Shown here one piece after another: positions 8,847 to 16,101 of a DNA stretch of 64,000 bases. The stretch spans positions 62,001 through 126,000 of the forward strand of contig NZ_WJBG01000197.1 of assembly GCF_009709555.1 (NCBI RefSeq), written 5' to 3'. A program made the translations under genes and the position numbers. Origin of the DNA: Streptomyces blattellae. Lineage in GTDB: Bacteria > Actinomycetota > Actinomycetes > Streptomycetales > Streptomycetaceae. Numbering within the stretch: the stretch's first letter is position 1; the number at the start of each line of letters is the position of its first letter. The notes beneath the pieces were generated by a model. It had not been told where the DNA came from. It saw only the letters and a list, made by a program, of their open reading frames with translations, and searched no databases.

Positions 8847-11279
8847 ATGACCACCGCCCCCTGGCGTGACCCCGCCCTGCCCGCCGCCGCCCGCGTCGAC
8901 GACCTCCTCGCCCGGATGACCCTGGAGGAGAAGACCGCCCAGCTGTACGGCGTGTGGGTGGGCGCCGCCACGGACGGCGACGGAGTCGCCCCGCACCAGC
9001 ACGACATGACCGTCGACTACGCGTGGGACGAGCTGATCACCCACGGCCTGGGCCAGCTCACCCGCTCCTACGGCACCGCCCCCGTGGACCCGGCGCTGGG
9101 CGCGCAGGCGCTGGCCCGCGCCCAGCGCCGTATCGCCGCCTCGGGCCGCTTCGGCATCCCGGCCGTGGCCCACGAGGAGTGCCTCGCCGGCTTCACGGCC
9201 TGGGGCGCCACGGCCTATCCGGTCCCCCTCGCCTGGGGCGCCGCCTTCGACCCGCCCCTGGTCGAGGAGATGGCCCGCCATATCGGCCGCGACCTGCGCG
9301 CGGCCGGCGTCCACCAGGGCCTCGCGCCCGTCCTGGACGTCGTACGGGATCCACGCTGGGGCCGGGTCGAGGAGACGATCGGCGAGGACCCCTACCTGGT
9401 CGGCACGGTCGGCGCCGCCTACGTACGGGGCCTGGAGTCGGCCGGGGTCATCGCCACGCTCAAGCACTTCGCCGGGTACGCGTCCTCCGCGGGCGCCCGG
9501 AACCAGGCCCCCGTGCGGGCGGGCGTCCGGGAGGTCTCGGACATCATCCTGCCGCCCTTCGAGCTGGCGCTGCGCGAGGGCGGGGCCCGCTCGGTGATGG
9601 CGGCCTACAACGAGACGGACGGCGTCCCGGCCTCCGCCGACCCGGCCCTGCTGACCGAACTCCTGCGCCGGGACTGGGGGTTCACCGGCACGGTCGTCTC
9701 CGACTACTTCGGCATCGGCTTCCTGCAGAACCTGCACCGCGTCGCCGGCTCCCCCGCCGAGGCGGCGCACACGGCGCTCGCCGCGGGCATCGACGTGGAA
9801 CTGCCGACGGTGAAGTGCTACGGCCGCCCGCTCCTTGAGGCGGTGCGGGAGGGCCGCGTCCCGGAGGAACTGGTGGAACGGGCCGCCCGCCGGGTCCTGC
9901 TCCAGAAGTGTGAACTCGGCCTCCTGGACGCCGACTGGGACCCGAAGCCGAAGGGCCCCATCGACCTCGACTCGACGGCCAACCGCGCCCTCGCCCGCCG
10001 GCTGGCCGAGGAGTCCGTGGTCCTGCTGGACAACCCGGACGGCGTGCTGCCGCTGGCCCCGGACGCCCGGATCGCGGTCGTGGGCCCGCGGGCGGCGGAC
10101 GCGCTGGCGATGCTCGGCTGCTACTCCTTCCCGTCCCACGTCCTCACCCACCACCCCGAAGTCCCCATGGGCATCGAGGTCTCACCGCTCCTGCAAGCCC
10201 TGCGCGACGAACTCCCCGACGCCAAGGTGACGTTCGCCGAGGGCTGCGACACCTCGGACCCGGACACCTCGGGCTTCGAGGAGGCGGTGGCACGGGCGTC
10301 CGAGGCGGATGTGTGCGTGGCGGTGCTGGGCGACCGGGCGGGCCTGTTCGGGCGGGGCACGTCGGGCGAGGGCTGCGATGTCACTGACCTGCGACTCCCG
10401 GGCGTGCAGGGCGAGTTGCTGGACCGGCTGATCGCGACCGGCGTCCCGGTCGTGCTCGTGCTCCTGACCGGACGGCCGTACGCGCTCGGCCGCTGGCACG
10501 GGCGGCTGGGCGCCACGGTCCAGGCGTTCTTCCCGGGGGAGGAGGGCGGCCCGGCGGTGGCGGGAGTACTGTCGGGCCGCGTCAACCCCTCCGGCCGCCT
10601 CCCGGTGAGCGTCCCGCGCTTGCCCGGCGGACAGCCCTGGACCTACCTCCAGCCGCCGCTGGGCCTGGCGGGCCGGGTCAGCAACCTGGATCCGACCCCG
10701 CTGTACGCCTTCGGACACGGCCACTCGTACACCACGTTCGCCTGGGAGTCCTTCGAGGGCACGCGACCGGCCATCGACACGGACGGTTCGATCGGCACGG
10801 ACGGTTCGATCGGCACGGACGGTTCGTACGGCACGGACGGTTCGTACGGCACGGACGGTTCGTACGGCACGGACGGTTCGTACGGCACGGATGATTCGAT
10901 CGACACGGACGGTTCGTACGACATCTCGCTCGTCGTCCGCAACACGGGCGACCGCGCGGGCGCCGAGGTGGTCCAGCTGTACCTGCACGACCCGGTGGCG
11001 TCGGTGACCCGCCCGGACGTCCGGCTGATCGGTTACCGGCGGGTGGAGCTGGAGCCGGGAGACACGGCGCGCGTGACGTTCCGCTTCCACGCGGACCTGT
11101 CCGCCTTCACCGACCGCTTGGGCCGAAGGGTGGTCGAACCGGGCGCCCTGGAACTGCGGCTGGCGGCGTCCAGCACGGACGTACGGCACACCGCGCGGGT
11201 GGAACTCACCGGACCCGTGAGGGAGCTGGGGCCGGACCGGCGGCTGCGCTGCGAGACGGAGGTGTCGACACCGGGGTGA
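8847..11279 (+). CDS. GH3 beta-glucosidase/beta-xylosidase with a repetitive insert
   Basis: An 810-residue glycoside hydrolase family 3 enzyme with no signal peptide, so it probably acts in the cytoplasm on imported oligosaccharides. The N-terminal barrel contains LKHFAGY (about 205-211) and the nucleophile region GTVVSDYFGIGF with Asp286. The second alpha/beta domain (about 375-620) ends in the FPGEEGGPAVAGVLSGRVNP stretch, and a fibronectin-III-like domain closes the protein (ISLVVRNTGDRAGAEVVQLY). Between them lies a low-complexity insert of eight hexapeptides (residues 644-691). The start has an AGGAG site (8838-8842). Beta-glucosidase versus beta-xylosidase or alpha-arabinosidase activity cannot be decided from the sequence. 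Control by the adjacent LacI protein is likely. Confidence 0.92.
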   Translation: MTTAPWRDPALPAAARVDDLLARMTLEEKTAQLYGVWVGAATDGDGVAPHQHDMTVDYAWDELITHGLGQLTRSYGTAPVDPALGAQALARAQRRIAASGRFGIPAVAHEECLAGFTAWGATAYPVPLAWGAAFDPPLVEEMARHIGRDLRAAGVHQGLAPVLDVVRDPRWGRVEETIGEDPYLVGTVGAAYVRGLESAGVIATLKHFAGYASSAGARNQAPVRAGVREVSDIILPPFELALREGGARSVMAAYNETDGVPASADPALLTELLRRDWGFTGTVVSDYFGIGFLQNLHRVAGSPAEAAHTALAAGIDVELPTVKCYGRPLLEAVREGRVPEELVERAARRVLLQKCELGLLDADWDPKPKGPIDLDSTANRALARRLAEESVVLLDNPDGVLPLAPDARIAVVGPRAADALAMLGCYSFPSHVLTHHPEVPMGIEVSPLLQALRDELPDAKVTFAEGCDTSDPDTSGFEEAVARASEADVCVAVLGDRAGLFGRGTSGEGCDVTDLRLPGVQGELLDRLIATGVPVVLVLLTGRPYALGRWHGRLGATVQAFFPGEEGGPAVAGVLSGRVNPSGRLPVSVPRLPGGQPWTYLQPPLGLAGRVSNLDPTPLYAFGHGHSYTTFAWESFEGTRPAIDTDGSIGTDGSIGTDGSYGTDGSYGTDGSYGTDGSYGTDDSIDTDGSYDISLVVRNTGDRAGAEVVQLYLHDPVASVTRPDVRLIGYRRVELEPGDTARVTFRFHADLSAFTDRLGRRVVEPGALELRLAASSTDVRHTARVELTGPVRELGPDRRLRCETEVSTPG
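10776..10919 (+). repeat. Eight 18-bp repeats inside the GH3 gene
   Basis: Eight in-frame 18-bp units encode (G/D)TDGS(Y/I), with one unit changed to GTDDSI. Adjacent copies in the middle are identical at the DNA level, which suggests recent expansion by slippage or recombination. Because the period is a multiple of three, copy-number change keeps the frame. Confidence 0.95.
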
Positions 11280-11328
11280 CCGGGACCCCTCCCGAGGGTC
11301 GTCACCGTACTGGTGCTCGGTCTCTGGG

Positions 11329-11592
11329 TCAGCCGGTCCGGACGTCGAGGGACTCGAACCGCCACCGATGCACCGCCCGGGTGACCAACTCACCGGGCGG
11401 CTCCGGCAGTTCGGGTACCTCTTCGTCGTACGCGCCCTCCCACCACGTGACGACCAGCACCCGGTCCTGCGGCGCGCGGAGGGTCTCCCGGCGCAGGGGC
11501 TCCGCAGCGAGCCGCTGCCCGCGCACCCAGGCCAGCAACTCCTCACCCCGCCCTTCGGCCGCCCGCGCCTCCCACATCAACGCCACCCTCAT
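11329..11592 (-). CDS. Conserved small protein coupled to tsaD
   Basis: An 87-residue protein of unknown function, probably soluble, starting MRVALMWEARAAEGRGEELL. It has a mixed alpha/beta look with RVLVVTWWEGAYDE in the middle and VTRAVHRWRFE near the end, which could be a small ferredoxin-like fold. Its ATG overlaps the tsaD stop codon (ATGA), so it is the last gene of the tsaB-rimI-tsaD chain and probably translated by coupling. No motif gives a function. Confidence 0.75.
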   Translation of the reverse strand: MRVALMWEARAAEGRGEELLAWVRGQRLAAEPLRRETLRAPQDRVLVVTWWEGAYDEEVPELPEPPGELVTRAVHRWRFESLDVRTG

Positions 11593-12674
11593 GAGTAGAG
11601 GTTGTCCTTGCTGACCTCGTGGACGTGGTCGTGCCCCGGCACATGCGGGTCGGTCACCGGCAGCGAGGAGTCCGCCGACAGGTCCCAACTGGACGCCGCC
11701 CGCCCCCGCGCCACCATCTCCGCACCGAGCGCCGCGACCATCGCGCCGTTGTCGGTGCACAACTTGGGCCGGGGCACCCGGAGTTCGATCCCGGCCGCCT
11801 CGCACCGATGCTGGGCGAGGTGCCGCAGACGGGAGTTGGCCGCCACGCCACCGCCGATCATCAGATGCCCGACGCCCTCGTCCTTGCAGGCGCGTACGGC
11901 CTTGCGGGTCAGCACGTCCACGACCGCCTCCTGGAAGGACGCCGCCACATCGCGTACCGGCACCTCCTCCCCCGCCGCCCGCTTGGCCTCGATCCAGCGG
12001 GCCACGGCCGTCTTCAGTCCGGAGAAGGAGAAGTCGTACGCCGGATCGCGGGGCCCGGTCAGACCGCGCGGGAAGGCGATGGCCCGCGGGTCGCCCTCCT
12101 TCGCGTACCGGTCGATGACCGGACCGCCCGGGAAGCCGAGGTTCAGCACCCGCGCGATCTTGTCGAAGGCCTCGCCGGCCGCGTCGTCGATGGTCGCGCC
12201 AAGCGGCCGTACGTCGGAGGTGATGTCGGAGGACAGCAGCAGGGACGAGTGCCCGCCGGACACCAGCAGCGCCATCGTCGGCTCGGGCAGCGCGCCGTGC
12301 TCCAGCTGGTCGACGCAGATGTGCGAGGCGAGGTGGTTCACGCCGTACAGCGGCTTGCCCAGCGCGTAGGCGTACGCCTTCGCCGCCGAGACGCCGACCA
12401 GCAGGGCGCCCGCGAGTCCTGGACCGGCGGTCACGGCGATCCCGTCCAGGTCCCCGGCGCTCACCCCCGCTTCCTTCAGCGCACGGTCGATGGTCGGGAC
12501 CATCGCCTCCAGATGCGCCCGGGACGCGACCTCCGGCACCACCCCGCCGAAACGGGCGTGCTCGTCGACGCTGGACGCGACGGCGTCCGCCAGCAGGGTC
12601 GAGCCGCGGACGATGCCGACGCCGGTCTCGTCGCAGGAGGTCTCGATCCCCAGGACCAGAGGTTCGTCAGCCAT
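11589..12674 (-). CDS. tsaD: tRNA N6-adenosine threonylcarbamoyltransferase TsaD
   Basis: Transfers threonylcarbamoyl from TC-AMP to A37 of ANN-decoding tRNAs (t6A), together with TsaB and TsaE encoded nearby. The 361-residue length is normal. ASKHA-fold features include the opening LGIETSCDETGVGIV, the metal-binding NHLASHIC segment, the LLVSGGHSSLLL loop and the late MIGGGVAANSRLR. The gene is separated from rimI by only a few bases of overlap (12667-12674), so both are in one operon with tsaB. Confidence 0.97.
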   Translation of the reverse strand: MADEPLVLGIETSCDETGVGIVRGSTLLADAVASSVDEHARFGGVVPEVASRAHLEAMVPTIDRALKEAGVSAGDLDGIAVTAGPGLAGALLVGVSAAKAYAYALGKPLYGVNHLASHICVDQLEHGALPEPTMALLVSGGHSSLLLSSDITSDVRPLGATIDDAAGEAFDKIARVLNLGFPGGPVIDRYAKEGDPRAIAFPRGLTGPRDPAYDFSFSGLKTAVARWIEAKRAAGEEVPVRDVAASFQEAVVDVLTRKAVRACKDEGVGHLMIGGGVAANSRLRHLAQHRCEAAGIELRVPRPKLCTDNGAMVAALGAEMVARGRAASSWDLSADSSLPVTDPHVPGHDHVHEVSKDNLYS

Positions 12675-13197
12675 TGATCTCGGTTCCTTGTTCGGTTCCT
12701 TGTTCGGGGGCGGAACCCGCGGCGGAGCCGCTGTCGGATTCCATGGTCAGTCGCATCACGAGGGCGTCCACGTTCCCCGGCTGGTAGTAGCCGCGCCGGA
12801 AGCCGATGGCCTCGAAGCCGTAGCGCTCGTACAGCTTCTGGGCGCGGACGTTGTCGATCCGGCACTCCAGCATCACTTCGCCGCACTCGAAGGCGGTGGC
12901 CGCCCGCAGCAGCTCCGTGAGCAACCGCCCGCCGAGGCCGGTGCCCCACTGGCCTCGGGCCACGGCGACGGTCTGGATGTCGGCGATGTCTCCGGACGCG
13001 GCGAGGCCCGCGTACCCGACGAGCCGGTCCCCGTCGACGGCGACGACATACCGCCGGGTCGCCTCAGGACCGCGCGCGTGAGCCAGCTCGGACCAGAACA
13101 TGCCCCGCGACCAGGCGTCCTCGGGGAAGAGGTCCTTCTCCAGCTCAAGCACCGGATCGATGTCCCACCAGCGCATCTCGCGCAGCACCGCTGTCAC
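12667..13197 (-). CDS. rimI: Ribosomal-protein-alanine N-acetyltransferase RimI
   Basis: A 176-residue GNAT acetyltransferase from GTG 13197, which overlaps the tsaB stop (GTGA). The acetyl-CoA loop reads VARGQWGTGLGGRLL, followed by MLECRIDNVRAQKLYERYGF and FRRGYYQPGNVDALVM, all classic RimI motifs. E. coli RimI acetylates the N-terminal alanine of S18; in actinobacteria this has not been shown for this protein. The Ser/Gly/Glu-rich C-terminal 22 residues look disordered. Confidence 0.93.
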   Translation of the reverse strand: MTAVLREMRWWDIDPVLELEKDLFPEDAWSRGMFWSELAHARGPEATRRYVVAVDGDRLVGYAGLAASGDIADIQTVAVARGQWGTGLGGRLLTELLRAATAFECGEVMLECRIDNVRAQKLYERYGFEAIGFRRGYYQPGNVDALVMRLTMESDSGSAAGSAPEQGTEQGTEING

Positions 13198-13847
13198 TTG
13201 GGGGTGACCACCTTGTAGTTCTTGGGGACCTGGGCGTCCGGACGGCGCAGGTACAGCGGCCGCGGCGCGGGGAGCTCCTCGCCGGCCGCCAGCCTCTCGG
13301 CGGCGAGGCTCGCGAGCGCCGCGGCCGACACGTGCTCGGGCTCGTGCACGCTGGGGAAGGTGTCCGGGTACAGCAGCGCGCCCGCGCCGACGGCGGGCAG
13401 CCCGGCCACCCGGTCGGCGATGTCGGCGGGCCGGTCCACGGCGGGCTCGGTGACACGCGTACGCGAGTCGGCGTACCGCGCCCAGTAGACCTCTTTGCGC
13501 CGGGCGTCGGTGGCGACGACGAAGGGACTCCCCATGTCGGACGCGTACGCGAGGCCGTCGAGCGTGCACAGCCCGTGCACGGGGACGCCGAGCGCGAGCC
13601 CGAACGTGTCCGCGGTCATCAGACCGACCCGCAGCCCGGTGTACGGACCCGGACCGATCCCTACGACGATCCCCGTGACGGCATCGAGCCTCAGCCCCGC
13701 CTCGGTCAGCACACGGTCGACAGCCGGCAGCAACAACTCTCCGTGCCGGCGCGCGTCAATCTGACTCGACGAGGCGACGACGTCCGTCCCGTCGTGCAGC
13801 GCGACGGTGACGGCGGGGGTGGCGGTATCCAGAGCGAGCAAGAGCAC
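13194..13847 (-). CDS. tsaB: t6A biosynthesis protein TsaB
   Basis: A 217-residue inactive paralogue of TsaD that scaffolds the TsaD-TsaE complex. It begins LLLALDTATPAVTVALHDG and carries GIGPGPYTGLRVGLMTADTF, the TsaB signature. It starts at GTG 13847 and heads the tsaB-rimI-tsaD chain, each gene overlapping the next by 4-8 bases. In other streptomycetes tsaE normally lies close upstream; here 1.7 kb of other material separates them. Confidence 0.95.
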   Translation of the reverse strand: MLLLALDTATPAVTVALHDGTDVVASSSQIDARRHGELLLPAVDRVLTEAGLRLDAVTGIVVGIGPGPYTGLRVGLMTADTFGLALGVPVHGLCTLDGLAYASDMGSPFVVATDARRKEVYWARYADSRTRVTEPAVDRPADIADRVAGLPAVGAGALLYPDTFPSVHEPEHVSAAALASLAAERLAAGEELPAPRPLYLRRPDAQVPKNYKVVTPK

Positions 13848-14164
13848 GCAAACAGCCTACGGCTCTCCGGCGCCGGTGTCGGACGTCCCGCCGTCCGCCC
13901 GGAGGGCGGGCCGCACGCGTCCCGACGGCGAGACGTGCGCGCCAGCGCGTGCACGCGCCCACGCCGGAGCCACCGGGCCCATACGGCACCGGCGCCCCCC
14001 CGGACCGGACCAATACCGGCCATCCCCCCATCCCCCCATCCCCCCATCCGCGCGGTCTGTCCGGCGTTCTGGTGCACGCGATCACAAGACGCCGGAGCGG
14101 CCCTCGACGCTCGACAACTGCGCGCCCGCGCGAGCCGGGCGAAGCCGGTTCGCACGGGCGAGGG

Positions 14165-14259
14165 AGTCCGCTCGCAGGGCGGGAGTTCGCGCGCAAGGCA
14201 GGAGTCCGCACGCAAGGCAGGAGTCCGCGCGCAAGGCGGGAATCCGCACGCAGGGCGGG
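14165..14259. repeat. Five tandem copies of a 19-bp repeat
   Basis: Units begin at 14165, 14184, 14203, 14222 and 14241 and follow AGTCCGCNCGCARGGCRGG. The period is exactly 19 bases with a few substitutions per copy. It has no coding role. Confidence 0.92.
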
Positions 14260-14348
14260 AGGAGCCATGCGGGCGCGGGCGGTTCGGCGACGCCGCCGAC
14301 GTGCGGGCTTGGCGTCGCGCGGCAGACGGAACGTCCGACACCAGCCCC

Positions 14349-14439
14349 GGGCACGGCACGGGCACGGGCACGGCACGGGCACGGGCACGGCACGGGCACG
14401 GGCACGGGCACGGCACGGGCACGGGCACGGGCACGGCAC
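14349..14439. repeat. GGGCAC/GGCAC microsatellite
   Basis: About 90 bases made only of GGGCAC (6-base) and GGCAC (5-base) words in a partly regular higher-order pattern. The mix of 5- and 6-base words means every frame is disrupted, which argues against coding. Confidence 0.93.
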
Positions 14440-14669
14440 AAGCGCCCCGGTCGTGCACTCACCCGCTACTGTCGAACACTTGACCGATGCTCACCCTTCA
14501 GGGTGGAGGTGCAAGGCGTCCCGCCGCTAGCGGCCCGGAGGGGCGCAGCGGCGTGGTTAACATCGCTTTGTCCGACGAAGACCGATCCTCACCGGTCGGC
14601 AGCGGCCTGTGAAACAAGAACCGTGGTCGTCGCAACGAAGCGTGACGTACGACGAAGAGGTGGGCGACC

Positions 14670-15224
14670 GTGCCAAGCAGCAGCGCCGGATTCGTGGCCG
14701 TGCTGACCGCCGCGGCGGTCGCGACCGTCGGCTTCCTCGCCTACCAGGCGTCCGCGACCGTCCCGGCCGACCTGGCCCGGCCCCAGGCGGGCGGGCCGTC
14801 CGCGGCGGCCCCCTCGAAGGCGCCGCGGGACAAGCGGCACCCCGGCGCGCTGCCCACCGGCTCCGGCACAGGTGAACGGGTCGTGTACTCGGTGGACGAC
14901 GACCGCGTGTGGCTCGTCATCCCGGGCAACAAGGTCCAGCGCACCTTCAAGGTCAACCCGAGCACGGTCGACCCACCGCCGGGCACCTACTTCGTCACAT
15001 CCCGCTCCAACACCGCCACCGGTTCCGACGGCGCCACCATCGAACACGTCGTCCGCTTCACCAGCATCGACGGCGTCGCCATCGGCTTCAGCGCGGCCGT
15101 GGACGGCTCGGCCCCGGTCCTCGATCCGACGGTGAAGACGGGCGGCATCCGCGAGTCCCGCGCCGACGGCGACGCGATGTGGCAGTTCGCGACGATCGGC
15201 CAGAAGGTGGTCGTGATCCGCTAG
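14670..15224 (+). CDS. Secreted or anchored L,D-transpeptidase-like protein lacking the catalytic Cys
   Basis: A 184-residue protein from GTG 14670 with a GAAGAGG ribosome-binding site. Residues 7-30 form a membrane-spanning signal or anchor, followed by an Ala/Pro linker. Residues 70-184 have the layout of a YkuD domain: RVVYSVDDDRVWLVIPG (first strands), PPPGTYFVTS (the usual PTPTGTF position), a central strand pair, then KTGGIRESRADGDAMWQFAT and GQKVVVIR. In active enzymes the equivalent text is a SHGCIR motif with a preceding His-Gly. Here the Cys position is Gly159 and no matching His is seen (GVAIGF). I infer a non-catalytic YkuD relative, perhaps a peptidoglycan-binding or regulatory protein. 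Confidence 0.7.
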   Translation: MPSSSAGFVAVLTAAAVATVGFLAYQASATVPADLARPQAGGPSAAAPSKAPRDKRHPGALPTGSGTGERVVYSVDDDRVWLVIPGNKVQRTFKVNPSTVDPPPGTYFVTSRSNTATGSDGATIEHVVRFTSIDGVAIGFSAAVDGSAPVLDPTVKTGGIRESRADGDAMWQFATIGQKVVVIR

Positions 15225-15276
15225 AGACGGCTGGGCGGTGGAGCGCCCCCATGAGGCCGCCAACGGCCGGAGATGA

Positions 15277-15459
15277 CTAGGCGGCCCTACGGCCTTCCGT
15301 CTCATACCGCTCCGGCGCCCGCGGCGGCGTGGAAATCACGTTCGCGGCGGCACACGACGCCAGCAGATCACGCATGGACAGCCCGGGCACCGCATCGTAC
15401 GGCTGCTGCGGACGAGCCTCGTGGCGGTCGTTCTCCGCGCTGTGTTCCGAAGCCGGCAT
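15277..15459 (-). CDS. Small protein of unknown function behind a palindromic operator
   Basis: A 60-residue soluble peptide starting MPASEHSAENDRHEARP and containing SMRDLLASCAAANVISTPP, a short amphipathic segment resembling small uncharacterised actinobacterial proteins. An ideal AGGAGG lies six bases before the ATG, which strongly supports translation. A perfect 20-base palindrome sits about 30-50 bases upstream, so it is probably repressor-controlled. No function can be assigned. Confidence 0.65.
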   Translation of the reverse strand: MPASEHSAENDRHEARPQQPYDAVPGLSMRDLLASCAAANVISTPPRAPERYETEGRRAA

Positions 15460-15488
15460 GGACGCCTCCTGAGGGACGGGGGCGGAGT

Positions 15489-15508
15489 TAGTTAGGTAGA
15501 CCTAACTA
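15489..15508. promoter_or_regulatory. Perfect palindrome, iron-box-like or MarR-type operator
   Basis: TAGTTAGGT-AG-ACCTAACTA has nine-base perfect arms. Bases 15487-15505 match 13 of 19 positions of the DtxR/IdeR iron-box consensus TTAGGTTAGGCTAACCTAA, but the AGTTAG...CTAACT arms would equally suit a MarR-type regulator. It lies just upstream of the 60-residue gene at 15459. Confidence 0.65.
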
Positions 15509-15588
15509 CGGACTGGGTACCATGTGACCACGCGCAAGACCTCGAAAGCAATATCTTGCCGACGTCTTGTCGGAACGTTCACCGACGC

Positions 15589-16101
15589 TCACGCGGACAG
15601 CACGCCGAGGTCCGCGTTCGCCCAGCGCTCCCCCAGCCCGGTCAGCGTCACATGCCGCACCTCGTCGGTCGTGTCGCCGACGGCCCGGTGGATGACGACC
15701 TGGAGCCGGTCGTCAGTCAGTTCCTCGACCTTGCCCTCGCCCCACTCCACGACGATCACCGACTCGGGCAGCGAGACATCCAGGTCGAGGTCCTCCATCT
15801 CGTCGAGGCCGCCACCGAGGCGGTACGCGTCGACGTGGACCAGCGGCGGCCCTCCCCCCAGCGAGGGGTGCACCCGGGCGATCACAAAGGTCGGCGAGGC
15901 GACGGCACCCCGGACCCCGAGCCCCTCGCCCAGCCCCCGGGTCAGCGTCGTCTTGCCCGCGCCGAGTTCCCCGCTGAGCATCACGAGGTCACCGGCGCGC
16001 AGCAGCTTGGCGAGGCGGCGGCCGAGTTCCTTCATCTGGTCGGTGGACTGGACGATCAGCTCGGTCTCAGCCGGGTTGTGCGGTGCTGCTTCCATAGCCA
16101 C
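15589..16101 (-). CDS. tsaE: tRNA t6A biosynthesis ATPase TsaE
   Basis: The 170-residue P-loop ATPase that drives turnover of the TsaB-TsaD complex. Walker A is GELGAGKTTLTRG; SPTFVIARVHPSLGG, VHVDAYRLGG and VIVVEWGEGKVEEL are standard TsaE motifs. The start codon is GTG 16101, or ATG two codons later. Its 5' end overlaps the 3' end of the alpha/beta hydrolase gene by 35 bases, so they form an alr-hydrolase-tsaE series on the minus strand. Confidence 0.95.
   Translation of the reverse strand: MAMEAAPHNPAETELIVQSTDQMKELGRRLAKLLRAGDLVMLSGELGAGKTTLTRGLGEGLGVRGAVASPTFVIARVHPSLGGGPPLVHVDAYRLGGGLDEMEDLDLDVSLPESVIVVEWGEGKVEELTDDRLQVVIHRAVGDTTDEVRHVTLTGLGERWANADLGVLSA

Larger units (their letters stand above)
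13848..14669. other. Repeat-rich non-coding interval between tsaB and a plus-strand secreted protein
   Basis: This 822-base stretch has no convincing gene. Open frames on both strands give only Arg/Pro/Cys low-complexity peptides. It contains the run of C-rich pentanucleotides near 14025-14050, five 19-bp repeats (14165-14259) and a GGGCAC-type microsatellite (14349-14439). The tsaB promoter and that of the gene at 14670 must lie at its two ends, but neither has a clear consensus. Confidence 0.7.

Noticed and set aside
14165..14259. Possible CRISPR array
   Set aside because: The repeats are contiguous without spacers and only 19 bases long; there are no cas genes.
13706..14458. Pro/Cys/Arg repeat peptides in the tsaB upstream gap
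   Set aside because: They are translations of the GGGCAC microsatellite, with no ribosome-binding site and no family similarity.
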